Below, in pieces: positions 29,040 to 39,019 of a stretch of 64,000 nucleotides of DNA (position 1 is the stretch's first letter; each line of letters begins with the position of its first letter). The DNA is from Lysobacter sp. (GTDB lineage: Bacteria; Pseudomonadota; Gammaproteobacteria; Xanthomonadales; Xanthomonadaceae). The notes under the pieces were generated by a model. That model did no database searches and had not been told where the DNA came from. It was given only the letters and a program-made list of their open reading frames with translations. The stretch covers positions 114,430-178,429 of the forward strand of contig DAHUXS010000019.1 of NCBI GenBank assembly GCA_027306995.1, written 5' to 3'. The position numbers were made by a program, and so were the translations under genes.

Positions 29040-30052
29040 TGTCGCAGCCAGCCGAGCAGTCCGCTGGTTTCACTGAAGAACAACGCCTTCGACAGGCGGC
29101 CGCCGGGTGAGCGGAAGCGCGCCTCGAAGGCATTGATGCGACCGATGCGATAGGGATCGGTGTCGCTGCGATTCAGGCGTTCGACGGTCGTGACCGCGGT
29201 GGCGTAGCCGGCATTGCGCAGGAGATCGACCTCGCGTTGGCCAAAGTCCTGGGCGCGCCCGTTGGGATAGGCGAAATGCCGCGGCTGGCGCCCGAGCCCC
29301 TGGCGCAACACGCTGGTGGAGACGGTGATCTCCTCGCGCACGTGGGTGTCATCGGTTTTCGAGAGCAGCGGGTGGGTATGGGTATGGGCGCCGATTTCGA
29401 TGCCGTGCGTCTGCAGTTCCGAAATTCCATCCCAGCCCAGCATTTCCCCGGCGTCCGGCATCGGTTCGGTCGGCGCTGCCGCTGCGACGATGCGATCGAC
29501 CGTGGGCTCGACATCGCGCGGCGGCAACGCCTTGATGCTGTCCGCGAGGAGTTGCAGCAAGCGCGGGTGGGTCGTCGCGTCCGAGATATCGACCGACTCC
29601 ATGCCGAAGAACCCGAGGTCGAGCACGGGATTGCCGGCGTTCTGGATCGCATGCGCCAGGCGGTAGTACCACAGCGATGACCCGCCGATCAGCGACGTCA
29701 CCACGTAGAGCGTGGCGGGCGGCGGTGGCGACACCGCAAGGATATGCAGGTTGTCCATGTAGCCGTCATCGAAGGTGAGGGCGTAGCGGGGGCCGCGCCG
29801 ACGCGTCGACAGGTGGTGGCGCCCGTCCTCCAGCGACACCAGCCAGCGCCTGGCGCGCAACCAGCCGACATGGCGCGCGAAGGTGGAGGGCGAGGTGCTG
29901 AGCGGTGCCGGATCGTAGTCGTCGCGCAGGCGGTGGTACATCAATACCGCCAGCGACGGGCCGCACAACCAGCGATAGACCGAATCGGCGCCGCTGTAAT
30001 GCGCCATCAGCGCGAACGCATATTTCGCCAGTGGCAGCAGTTCGTGCATCAT
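29027..30052 (-). CDS. Polysaccharide deacetylase (NodB-like)
   Basis: VLMYHRLRDDYD, YALTFDDGYMDN, IEIGAHTHTHPLLSK, FAYPNGRAQDF. Confidence 0.87.
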   Translation of the reverse strand: MMHELLPLAKYAFALMAHYSGADSVYRWLCGPSLAVLMYHRLRDDYDPAPLSTSPSTFARHVGWLRARRWLVSLEDGRHHLSTRRRGPRYALTFDDGYMDNLHILAVSPPPPATLYVVTSLIGGSSLWYYRLAHAIQNAGNPVLDLGFFGMESVDISDATTHPRLLQLLADSIKALPPRDVEPTVDRIVAAAAPTEPMPDAGEMLGWDGISELQTHGIEIGAHTHTHPLLSKTDDTHVREEITVSTSVLRQGLGRQPRHFAYPNGRAQDFGQREVDLLRNAGYATAVTTVERLNRSDTDPYRIGRINAFEARFRSPGGRLSKALFFSETSGLLGWLRQWRQ

Positions 30053-31377
30053 CGCCGCGCGCCTTCCATTGCCGGCAGTTCGCGCGACTTGAGCAGCAAC
30101 CCGGCATAGACCCAGAAGCAGCCGATCATTGGGTAGTAGGTGAAGCGGTCGCCGAAGATGTTGCCTACCACCAACGCGGTCCACGCGCCGAGCATCCCGA
30201 GTGCAATTCCGTATTGCCAACTGCCCGGCGGCGCCTTTCGCAGCCGCTTGATGCACAGGAAGAACAGCGCCAGCAGCAACGCCAGCAACACCAGCGCGCC
30301 GACCGCGCCGCCTTCCGCCAGCGTGCGCAGGTAAACGTTGTGGGTATCCATGTGATACGGATTCACCCGGCGCGCAAAGGTATTGAACCCGGTTCCGACC
30401 ACGGGATGGGCGACGAAGCTGTCCCAGGCGATGCCCCAGTAGACCATGCGCATGCGGGTGCTTTCGTCCTGCTTGCCTTCTTCCACCGACGTGCTCTGGT
30501 AACGCTCGACCACCGATTCCGGGAGGATGGCCGGCAATGCAATCGCCAGCACGAGGAACAGCGGCATCAGTTTCCAGCGGCCGCGCCAGGCCAGCAGCAC
30601 GCAGATCAACCCGACCGCGACCGCGACATACGCGGTGCGTGAATAGGCGTAGAGGATGCAGAACACCGTACAGGCCAACCCCAGCGCGACCAATGCACGC
30701 AGGATCCTGGGCATCCGCACTGAAATCAGCAGCGCGAAACAAAGCACCGCCATGGTGACGCAGAATGCCGCGAATTCATTGGCGCCGAGCAGGGCGAACG
30801 TGCCGCGGATGCGCAACGCATCGCCGTAATGCCATTTGGCGACCGAGGTGTGCTGCACCCAGGTGACCTTGGCGATGTAGGGCAGCGGCAGGAGGCTGGC
30901 GATGATGATTTTCTTCACTTGCGACCAGTCGCGCACGCTCATCTGGGTGACGAAGACCAGCGATACCGCGATCAGGTGATCCTTCAATACATTGATGCGG
31001 TCGCTGTCGCTGACCAGTTGCGAGCCGACCAGGTACGAGATCGCCGCGTACAACATGTAGACGAAGACAGCGATGTTCAGGGGTTCGTTGCGCGCCAGGC
31101 GTCCGCCGCAGAAGAAGGCGCCGACCAGCGAAACGACGAAGAACACATTGAGGAAGTTGAGGCCGCCCCCGAGTTGCGGCAGGTAGCCGGTCTGGATGTT
31201 CTGCAGGGGCAGCAGGAACACGAACAGGTAGAGCGGCCAGTTGTTGCGATAACGGCGCGCAGGCGCGGCATCCTGCACCGCATCGACAGGCGTGCTCGCG
31301 GCCTGCGCGCGCCAGTGCAACCCGCGCTCGGCAAGCGGGAAACGCCCGCGTGCGGACTCAGGCTGCACGCGCGACAT
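30049..31377 (-). CDS. O-antigen ligase / polymerase-like membrane protein (Wzy/WaaL-type)
   Basis: ~10 hydrophobic segments; VVGTGFNTFARRVNPYHMDTHNVYLRTLAEGG. Confidence 0.8.
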   Translation of the reverse strand: MSRVQPESARGRFPLAERGLHWRAQAASTPVDAVQDAAPARRYRNNWPLYLFVFLLPLQNIQTGYLPQLGGGLNFLNVFFVVSLVGAFFCGGRLARNEPLNIAVFVYMLYAAISYLVGSQLVSDSDRINVLKDHLIAVSLVFVTQMSVRDWSQVKKIIIASLLPLPYIAKVTWVQHTSVAKWHYGDALRIRGTFALLGANEFAAFCVTMAVLCFALLISVRMPRILRALVALGLACTVFCILYAYSRTAYVAVAVGLICVLLAWRGRWKLMPLFLVLAIALPAILPESVVERYQSTSVEEGKQDESTRMRMVYWGIAWDSFVAHPVVGTGFNTFARRVNPYHMDTHNVYLRTLAEGGAVGALVLLALLLALFFLCIKRLRKAPPGSWQYGIALGMLGAWTALVVGNIFGDRFTYYPMIGCFWVYAGLLLKSRELPAMEGARR

Positions 31378-32479
31378 GGTCTTCTCCTCGCAGGGTCCGA
31401 TAGAGGTCGGCATACCGCATTGCCATCGCCTGCGCCGAGTGGAATTTTCCGGCGTATGACCGCGCCCGGGCGTCGTCGCTGCGGGTGCCGATGGACGCGC
31501 GCATCGCGTCGGCCCAGGCGGCCTCATCCGACGTCAACAACCGCGAGCAAGGCGCATGCGCCAACAAGGCCGGGACATCGCCGACCGCGGTCGCGAGAAT
31601 CGGCTTGCCCGCGGACATCGCCTCCAGCACGACCAGCGGCATGCCTTCGCTGAGCGAGGGCAGGGCAAGCACGTCCATCGCGGCGTAGACGGGAGCGCAG
31701 TCGTCCAGGTTTCCCAGCATCGTCACCCGCGATCGCAGGCCCAATGCTTCCACCTGCAATGCCAATGCCCCGAATTCCGGGCCATCGCCGGCAATCAGGA
31801 GGCGGATCGGTGCATCGTTGCCGACGCGTGCAATCGCGTGCAGCAACAAGGAGAGATTCTTTTCCGGCGCAAGGCGGCCGATCGCCGCGAACACGGTGTC
31901 TTCCGGTTCGCAGTGGAAATGACGGCGCGCCAGCATGCGTTCCTGCTGCGATGCCGGTTCGATCATTTCGATGCCGTTGGCGATCGGATGGATGCGATCG
32001 CGACCGACGCCCGCAGCGACCAGGTAATCGACCAGCGGTTGCGCGACGGCCACGACCGCGTCGTAGCGTTTCAGCAGCGCTCGTTCGATCCGGTTGTACA
32101 GCCGCAGCGGCGCGCTGGTCTCGATCCAGCCATGGGTGGTCGCCACGCAATCGCAATCGAGGCCGCGCGTCGCCAGCCATGCATACACCACGCTCTTGGG
32201 GTCGTGCGCATGCACGCATGCGGCCTTCGTCGATCGCAGCAATGCACGCAATGCCGCTATCGTCCCGGCATCCAGCCGCCCCTTGTTCGGCAGCAGCACG
32301 CTGTTCTGCCGCCGCCGCCGTGCTTCATCGTGGAGCGGGGAATGGCCGATGTGGTGATTGTCGATGCAGGCCAGCACGCTCGATTGACCGGCATCGGGCA
32401 GGTGGCTGTCGAGCGCCAGCACCATGCGATCGGCGCCATACAGACCCGCGCTGGAACGCAGTTGCACGACCGGCCTCAT
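31358..32479 (-). CDS. Glycosyltransferase family 4
   Basis: IGRLAPEKNLSLLLHAI...DVLALPSLSEGMPLVVLEAMSAGKPILATAVGDVP. Confidence 0.9.
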   Translation of the reverse strand: MRPVVQLRSSAGLYGADRMVLALDSHLPDAGQSSVLACIDNHHIGHSPLHDEARRRRQNSVLLPNKGRLDAGTIAALRALLRSTKAACVHAHDPKSVVYAWLATRGLDCDCVATTHGWIETSAPLRLYNRIERALLKRYDAVVAVAQPLVDYLVAAGVGRDRIHPIANGIEMIEPASQQERMLARRHFHCEPEDTVFAAIGRLAPEKNLSLLLHAIARVGNDAPIRLLIAGDGPEFGALALQVEALGLRSRVTMLGNLDDCAPVYAAMDVLALPSLSEGMPLVVLEAMSAGKPILATAVGDVPALLAHAPCSRLLTSDEAAWADAMRASIGTRSDDARARSYAGKFHSAQAMAMRYADLYRTLRGEDHVARAA

Positions 32480-33639
32480 GACAACCCCAGCAAGCCGCGA
32501 TAGAGATGATCGTAGGCGCCGATCATCCGCATCGAGGAAAATTCCTCGAGGATCATCCGGCGCGCACGTCCGCCCAACTCGTGGCGACGTCCGGCATCGC
32601 GCGCCAGCGTCAACATCGCCTCGGCGAGCGCAGCGGGATCGTGCGCTGGTACCAGCAAGCCGTTGATGCCCGGCCTGACCAGTTGCAGGTTGCCGCCGAC
32701 GGCGGTGGCCACCACCGGCAGGCCGCAGGCCATCGCTTCCAGCAATGCATTCGACATGCCTTCCGATGACGACGCCAGCACCGCGACATCGCAGGCAGGC
32801 AACAAGTCGTCGACCCCGCTCACCGATCCCAGCATGTCGATGTGTTGCTCGAGTCCGACGGCTGCCACCTTGCGACGGATGTCATCGGCCATCGGGCCAT
32901 CGCCGGCGAACAGCAGGCGGACATCGGGGAACTGGGCATGCAGCCGTGCGAACGCATCGACCAGCACCAGCGGACATTTCACTTCCGACAAGCGGGCAAC
33001 GCAGCAGAACACCACAGTTCCGGCATCGATGCCCAAGGCCTTCCGGCGGGCATCGCGCCAGGCATCGTCGCGTGGCTGGAAACGCTCGGTATCGACGCCG
33101 TTGTGGATGACTGTTGCCCGGCCCGGCGACAAACGCTCGTAGCTGGCGAGTGCATCGATGATCTGGCGCGCTGGCGCGATCACGCGATCGAAGCGGTGGT
33201 TGAGCAAGCGAAAGGCGCGCTTCAGGCGGCTGCTCTTCTTGAAGCCCATGTCGCGGCGATTGGAGATGTGGACCACGCCGCGCCGCTTGGGCAGCAATGC
33301 ATTCAGGACATCGGCTTTTTCGTGCTGGGATTGCACGATGCTGTAGCGCCCGCTCGACACCAGGCGACGCAATACCTGGTAGGCGCGCAGGCCGCCACGG
33401 CCGTAGACCGCTGCGACCGGGACGCGCACGATCCGCACGCCCGGCATGGCCAACGGTTGTACAGGCGGGTCGAACGCCAGTTCGACCACGGTGACCGTGT
33501 AGCGATTGCGCGGCAGCCCGCGCAACAGGTTGCGCAGGAACTGCTCGCTGCCGCCGGTGATGGAAAGACTGGTATCCGTCACCACCAGCAATCCAGCCGG
33601 AGACTCAGGGCTGGTAGCCGATGTAGAAGACGATTCCAT
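32476..33639 (-). CDS. Glycosyltransferase family 4
   Basis: GGSEQFLRNLLRGL...CVARLSEVKCPLVLVDAF...SSSEGMSNALLEAMACGLPVVATAVGGN. Confidence 0.9.
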   Translation of the reverse strand: MESSSTSATSPESPAGLLVVTDTSLSITGGSEQFLRNLLRGLPRNRYTVTVVELAFDPPVQPLAMPGVRIVRVPVAAVYGRGGLRAYQVLRRLVSSGRYSIVQSQHEKADVLNALLPKRRGVVHISNRRDMGFKKSSRLKRAFRLLNHRFDRVIAPARQIIDALASYERLSPGRATVIHNGVDTERFQPRDDAWRDARRKALGIDAGTVVFCCVARLSEVKCPLVLVDAFARLHAQFPDVRLLFAGDGPMADDIRRKVAAVGLEQHIDMLGSVSGVDDLLPACDVAVLASSSEGMSNALLEAMACGLPVVATAVGGNLQLVRPGINGLLVPAHDPAALAEAMLTLARDAGRRHELGGRARRMILEEFSSMRMIGAYDHLYRGLLGLS

Positions 33640-34936
33640 TCTCTTTGAAGTTCTGGACGTGGATCGGCGTCCTGCGGACGCGATGCTGGAGATCGACGCG
33701 TGCGCTCCAATGGGTGTTCCAGCGGTAGCCGAAGCCGGTACCGAAGAACTGGTTGCGATCGGTGCCAGGCTGGTTGATCAGCGTGCGACGGAATGCGGCG
33801 GCATAGGCGTTCGCCGTCCAGTTCGGCGTCAGGCGCCAGGCGCCGGAAATACTGCCCAGTACCGCGTGCCAGCCTTCGCCGCCGACATGGATCGGCGTGG
33901 CGCGATCGCTTTCGAGTTCGGCGTTCAGGGTCAGGCGATCGGAGCGGTAGTCGTAGTGCAATTGGACGCGGCGATCGCGATAGACCTGCGGCGTCACCAC
34001 GCCCTCGTTGTTGAGGAAGTCCTGGATCAGGGCATAGCGATCATCCAGGCTGTGCGTGATCACGTCTTCGGTGGTGTCGGCATACTGCTGGGTCAGGCGC
34101 AGGCGCAGCGTCTGGCCCGCGCGCGGATTCCAGCCGGCATCGACGCGAACGAATGGCCCGGAGGCTTTCGCATTGATGGCCGGGATGTCCGCACGCGACC
34201 AGCCAAGATCCGCCTGCAGCTGGACCACGCGCATGCGGGTGTCGTAACGCACGAAGGCGCTCTCGCGCCGGTAATCGTTGGCCTTCGAGCGTTCCGTGAA
34301 ATTGACCCGTTCCGTGCTGACGGCGGCGCTGATCGAACGGTTCGGTGAAATGTCGTGGTCGATGCTTCCCGACAACAGGTATTGCTGGCCATCGATTTCA
34401 TGGGTCTTTTCGGCAAGGCTGTTGCTCATGCGCAGGTCGAAGCGCATGCGCGTGCTGGGCGACAACCGCGCCACCCAGGTCGGGCCCGCCACGAAGACGT
34501 TGATCTGCTGCACATTGGCCGGGTTGTAGGCCACCAGGCTGTCGACCGGGCGCCGGGTCAAATGGTCGGCGGCCATGAATTCGAGGCGTCCCGGCGAAAT
34601 CACCCAGTTGGCCTGTGCCGCCAAGGCGCCGCGCGCGCCGTTCTGGAAGCTGCCCTGCGTGTAGTCGAGGTACTGCGCGGTGCCGCGCGCGGCCAGCCGG
34701 AATTTGCTGGAATTGCGCCGCACGTCGAACGTCAGGGTCGGCGCGATGACCCAGTCATCCTGCGCATTCTCCGGAACCAGCCCGATGTTGTCGCTGTGGA
34801 GCACCGAGACGCCCAACTGGTAGTCGATGCTGTTCTGGCCGGTCTGGGCAGCAACTGGCGCCGATCCGATGGCTGCCAGCAACGATGCCGCGAGTATGGT
34901 TGGACGCCAGGAATCCTTTCGGCGTGTGTGTCGCAC
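33605..34936 (-). CDS. Outer-membrane beta-barrel protein (TIGR03016-like, PEP-CTERM/EPS-associated)
   Basis: Signal peptide ...ASLLAAIGSAPVAAQ; alternating amphipathic strands; position next to Wza/Wzz/BY-kinase. Confidence 0.68.
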   Translation of the reverse strand: MRHTRRKDSWRPTILAASLLAAIGSAPVAAQTGQNSIDYQLGVSVLHSDNIGLVPENAQDDWVIAPTLTFDVRRNSSKFRLAARGTAQYLDYTQGSFQNGARGALAAQANWVISPGRLEFMAADHLTRRPVDSLVAYNPANVQQINVFVAGPTWVARLSPSTRMRFDLRMSNSLAEKTHEIDGQQYLLSGSIDHDISPNRSISAAVSTERVNFTERSKANDYRRESAFVRYDTRMRVVQLQADLGWSRADIPAINAKASGPFVRVDAGWNPRAGQTLRLRLTQQYADTTEDVITHSLDDRYALIQDFLNNEGVVTPQVYRDRRVQLHYDYRSDRLTLNAELESDRATPIHVGGEGWHAVLGSISGAWRLTPNWTANAYAAAFRRTLINQPGTDRNQFFGTGFGYRWNTHWSARVDLQHRVRRTPIHVQNFKENGIVFYIGYQP

Positions 34937-34939
34937 GGT

Positions 34940-35653
34940 TCACCCCATGTCGTTGAAAACGACGCCTGCGAATTTTTCCGGTGGGAATTGCTGGACGGCA
35001 CGGGCAATCGTTTCCGCGGTGTTCATCGCGTATCCGGTCACCAGCACCACGATATCGGCCATTTCGGCGAGGATTCGCGCATCCGGCGACGATTCCACCG
35101 GCGGCGCATCCAGGAACAGGTAGCGATTGGCGTAATGGCTGCGCAATGAATCCACCAGCAAGCGCATGCGCGGCGTCGCGAACTGTTCCGCGCTGTTTTC
35201 GCGCGGCGGTCCGGCCGGGATCAGACCCAGGCGTGGGACGCCGGTGTCGTGGATCAGGGGCGTGATGTCTTCGACCTGTCCCTGCAGGTAGCCGCCCAAG
35301 TGGGCATTGCCCATGTCGATGCGCATCACTTCATGCTGCGATGGATGACGCATGTCGCAGTCGAGCAGCAGGGCCGTGCGGGCATCGTCGAAGGCGAATG
35401 CCGCGGCAAGGTTGCGGGCGACGAAGCTGCTGCCGCAACCGGCCGAGACCGGTGCGATCAGGGTGACGAAATTGCCATCCATCATCGACAGCAGTTTCGT
35501 GCGCAGGTCGCGGAAGGCATCGACTTCCGGCTGCGCCACGTTGGCGCGATAGATCGTGCTGCGTTCGCGCAACTGGGCCGGCGTCAACGTCTTGCCAGGC
35601 GTCTGCATCAGCGCATGGTCGCGCTGGCTCTGGAATGTTCCCGAATCCATCAC
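34940..35653 (-). CDS. CpsD/CapB-family tyrosine-protein kinase (BY-kinase) partner
   Basis: LIAPVSAGCGSSFVARNLAAAFAFDDARTALLLDCDMRHPS; YLFLDAPPVESSPDARILAEMADIVVLVTGYAMNTAE. Confidence 0.8.
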   Translation of the reverse strand: MMDSGTFQSQRDHALMQTPGKTLTPAQLRERSTIYRANVAQPEVDAFRDLRTKLLSMMDGNFVTLIAPVSAGCGSSFVARNLAAAFAFDDARTALLLDCDMRHPSQHEVMRIDMGNAHLGGYLQGQVEDITPLIHDTGVPRLGLIPAGPPRENSAEQFATPRMRLLVDSLRSHYANRYLFLDAPPVESSPDARILAEMADIVVLVTGYAMNTAETIARAVQQFPPEKFAGVVFNDMG

Positions 35654-37242
35654 AGGCCTCCCGCGCGGAACAGCGCCAATACGCCATAGACCATTGGCAC
35701 CGACAGGAACAGGCTTGCAGCCAACGCGCCCTGGCGCAGCATTGATGCCCGGCTGGCACGCGTGCGGTAGCGCGGAGTGACGCCGAGCAATGGCACCGCC
35801 GACAGCGTTTCCACCTGGTCCGGGGAACGCAGCTTCTGGTCGAACTTGACCATCGCCAACAGAAGACCAAGCGGCAGCAGCAGCGCCACCGCCAGGCTGG
35901 CGATTGCGACATGCATCAAACGCAGCCCGCTGGCGCGCACCGGCACCAACGCCGGTTCCTGCACGCGAAAGCTCATGCCGCGATGGTTTTCATCGAGGTT
36001 CATCGACAGACGGGCGTTCTCGCGACGCTTCAACAGGTCCTGGTAGAGGTCGCGGTTGACCTCGTAGTCGCGGGTCAGCTCGGCCAGCGCGCTGGCAGCG
36101 GCGGCGATGCCGCGGTTCTGCGTCATCACGCCCCCCAGCAGTTCTTCCGCAGTCGTGCGGCGCGCGGCGATCGATGCGCTGTCGCTGCGTGCCGCCGCCA
36201 ACTTGCTACGCAGTTCGCCGTACAGCGGATTGATCGCGCTGGCGCTCTCGAGCGAAGAGCCGCCCTGGGCTGCGGCGGCGGTCTTGCTGCGCAGTTCGGC
36301 GTTCTTGAGCTGCGTTTGCAGGTCGTCGAGCTGGTGGTTGATGCGCACCACATCCGGATATTGGTCGGTATACGTCAGCAACAGCTTGGAGCGCTCGGTC
36401 ATCAGATCGGCCATCTGCGCACGGATCTGTCCCTCACGCGTCTGCACCGCGTTGACCTCACTCTCGTTGCCGAGTTCGGTCTTGATCGCGGCTTCCTTCG
36501 ATCGCGCGTTCTGCAGGTCCATGTCCGCGGCATCGACCTGGTGGCGCAGGTCGGCGATGCGGGTATTGACCTCGGTTTCCACGCCCGGGCGGGCATCGGG
36601 ATTGGCGGAACGATAGGCCTCGAGGCGCGCTTCCGACTGCTCGAGCTTGTCGTGGTAGGTCTTGACCTGGGCGTCGATGAACTGGAAGGCCTCACGGCTT
36701 TCACGTTCCTTGGCCGCCAGGCTTTCGCTGATCACCTGGTCGCCCAGTGCCTTGGTGACGACATAGGCGCGATGCGCATCGGAATCGGAATATTCGATCT
36801 GAATCAGCTTCTCGCCGGTATCGATCTGGGTGCGACTCTTGATCTGTTCGGTCAGGCGATCCTGCTCGATCGGGCTCGGATGGCTGTCCATCCAGCCGCC
36901 GACCTTGAGGATTTCATGCATCACCTTGTTGCTGAAGGCGACTTCCTTCGCCAATGCCGCGCGATCGGCCACCGCGGTCGGCACTGCGCGTCCTTCCATC
37001 AACGGGCGGATGATGTTGCTGTCCTCAACGACAATAGTCGTGCGCGAGGCATATTTCTTCGGCAGCATCACTCCAGCGACAAGACCGAGCAGGGCGATGC
37101 CGGCGAAGATCGCGGCGTAACGCACGGGGCGGCGGCGGAAATCCTTGGCCACGCCGCGCAACAGTTCGTGCGGGGTCATCGCGGTTTCGCGCGTCGGCAG
37201 GGCAGGGGCGATGCCGCTGCCCGACAACATCGGAACACTCAT
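35650..37242 (-). CDS. Polysaccharide chain-length determinant (Wzz/GNVR)
   Basis: Two TM segments flanking coiled coil; GNVR-like ENARLSMNLDENHRGMSFRVQEPALVP. Confidence 0.85.
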   Translation of the reverse strand: MSVPMLSGSGIAPALPTRETAMTPHELLRGVAKDFRRRPVRYAAIFAGIALLGLVAGVMLPKKYASRTTIVVEDSNIIRPLMEGRAVPTAVADRAALAKEVAFSNKVMHEILKVGGWMDSHPSPIEQDRLTEQIKSRTQIDTGEKLIQIEYSDSDAHRAYVVTKALGDQVISESLAAKERESREAFQFIDAQVKTYHDKLEQSEARLEAYRSANPDARPGVETEVNTRIADLRHQVDAADMDLQNARSKEAAIKTELGNESEVNAVQTREGQIRAQMADLMTERSKLLLTYTDQYPDVVRINHQLDDLQTQLKNAELRSKTAAAAQGGSSLESASAINPLYGELRSKLAAARSDSASIAARRTTAEELLGGVMTQNRGIAAAASALAELTRDYEVNRDLYQDLLKRRENARLSMNLDENHRGMSFRVQEPALVPVRASGLRLMHVAIASLAVALLLPLGLLLAMVKFDQKLRSPDQVETLSAVPLLGVTPRYRTRASRASMLRQGALAASLFLSVPMVYGVLALFRAGGL

Positions 37243-37871
37243 AGCACCCGCTCCGGAACCGAAACGACGTCGCCCGAAGTCAACGTGTAATTGGTGCCGA
37301 GATCGCCCTTGTTGAGGATCTGGTCGAGGCGCACGCGATAGTTGCCGCCGGGATTGTTGTCCTTCGGACGGCGATGCAGTTCGGTGCGATCGGGGGCGGC
37401 GAATTCGGTGACGCCACCCGCAGCGAGAACCGCATCCAACACCGTCATGCCTTGGCGCCACGGCACCGAGACCGGATTGCGCACCGCACCGGTGACCCGG
37501 ACCCGCGACAGGTATTCGTGGCTGCGCAGTTCGGTGAGGATCACCGCGACCTGCGGATCGCGCACGTAGGCGGTCAGCTTCTGCTTGATGTCGTCGGCGA
37601 CTTGCTCGGGTGTGCGGCCGCCGGCGGCGACGTCGCCGATCAATGGCACCGAAATCTTGCCATCGGGACGCACCGGCACGGTGATGCCGAGTTCCGGATT
37701 GCGCCAAACCGAGACCTGGACGATGTCGTCCACGCCGATCAGATAGGCCTTGACTGCCTGCGTGGCATCCGTCGGCGGAGCAGTGGCTTGAACGCCGGCT
37801 CCGGAGGTGGCGCACGCGGAAAGGAAAATCATGCACAGTGCTGTGCATGCCAAACGTAGCATCCTGCTCAT
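37239..37871 (-). CDS. Polysaccharide export lipoprotein (Wza/GumB-like)
   Basis: Lipobox LSAC; YLIGVDDIVQVSVWRNPELGITVPVRPDGKISVPLIGDVAAGGRTPEQVADDI. Confidence 0.92.
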   Translation of the reverse strand: MSRMLRLACTALCMIFLSACATSGAGVQATAPPTDATQAVKAYLIGVDDIVQVSVWRNPELGITVPVRPDGKISVPLIGDVAAGGRTPEQVADDIKQKLTAYVRDPQVAVILTELRSHEYLSRVRVTGAVRNPVSVPWRQGMTVLDAVLAAGGVTEFAAPDRTELHRRPKDNNPGGNYRVRLDQILNKGDLGTNYTLTSGDVVSVPERVL

Positions 37872-37996
37872 GGCTTGCTCCTTGCAACACAGCAAACTTA
37901 CACCCGTGCGCAAGTCCCGGCAAGTAGGGGTTTTCTGATCTTCCGGGGCGCATTCACCATCGTTCGACCACGGTAATCTCGAATAAAATCAAAGCC

Positions 37997-39016
37997 ATGA
38001 AGATCCTCGTCACCGGCGGAGCCGGCTACATCGGCAGCCATTCATGCATTGAATTGGCCGCATCAAATCATCAGGTTGTGATCCTCGACAACCTCTGCAA
38101 TGCGTCACAAGTCTCAGTTGCGCGCGCGGAAAAACTCGCGGGGACGCGATTTGCACTGCTCCAGGTCGACCTTCGCGACGCCCAAGCCGTACATCGGGTG
38201 TTCGAGCGCGAGCATTTCGACGCCGTCGTCCACTTCGCCGCGCTCAAGGCGGTCGGCGAGTCGGTGGAAAGGCCGCTCGACTACTTCGACAACAACGTCG
38301 GCGGCAGCATCCACCTGCTGCAGGCGATGCGCACGCATGACTGCAAGCGCTTGGTTTTCAGTTCGTCGGCGACCGTCTACGGCAATCCCGACAGCGTTCC
38401 GGTGAACGAGGACGCGCCATTGCGGGTGACCAATCCCTATGGCCGCACCAAGCTGATGATGGAAGACATGATCCGCGACGTTTGCGCGGCGGATCCGGAA
38501 TTCAGCGCGATCCTGCTGCGCTATTTCAATCCGGTGGGCGCGCATCCCTCGGGCGAGATCGGCGAGGACCCACGCGGCATTCCCAATAACCTGATGCCCT
38601 ACGTCTGCCAGGTCGCGGTCGGGCGTCGTGAACGCCTCAGCGTGTTCGGTGGCGATTGGCCAACGGTCGATGGCACCGGCGTGCGTGACTACATCCATGT
38701 CGTCGACCTCGCACGCGCGCATGCGGACGCGATCAATACGCTGGAACATGCCCATCATCCGGCGACCACGCTCAATCTCGGCACCGGGCAGGGCGTCAGC
38801 GTGCTGCAACTGGTGCAGGCCTTCGAACAGGCGAGTGGGCGCAAGGTGCCGTACGAGATCGTTGCACGGCGTGCCGGCGATGTCGCCGAGGTCTATGCCG
38901 ATCCGCAACGGGCGAAAGAAGTCATTGGTTGGCAGGCCACGCGCGGTGTCGACGCCATGTGCGTCGATGCCTGGCGTTGGCAGTCGCAGAATCCGGACGG
39001 ATACAGCGTGGCCTGA
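37997..39016 (+). CDS. galE: UDP-glucose 4-epimerase
   Basis: MKILVTGGAGYIGSHSCIEL; SSSATVYGNPDSVP; NPYGRTKLMMEDM; RYFNPVGAHPSG. Confidence 0.95.
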   Translation: MKILVTGGAGYIGSHSCIELAASNHQVVILDNLCNASQVSVARAEKLAGTRFALLQVDLRDAQAVHRVFEREHFDAVVHFAALKAVGESVERPLDYFDNNVGGSIHLLQAMRTHDCKRLVFSSSATVYGNPDSVPVNEDAPLRVTNPYGRTKLMMEDMIRDVCAADPEFSAILLRYFNPVGAHPSGEIGEDPRGIPNNLMPYVCQVAVGRRERLSVFGGDWPTVDGTGVRDYIHVVDLARAHADAINTLEHAHHPATTLNLGTGQGVSVLQLVQAFEQASGRKVPYEIVARRAGDVAEVYADPQRAKEVIGWQATRGVDAMCVDAWRWQSQNPDGYSVA

Positions 39017-39019
39017 TCG

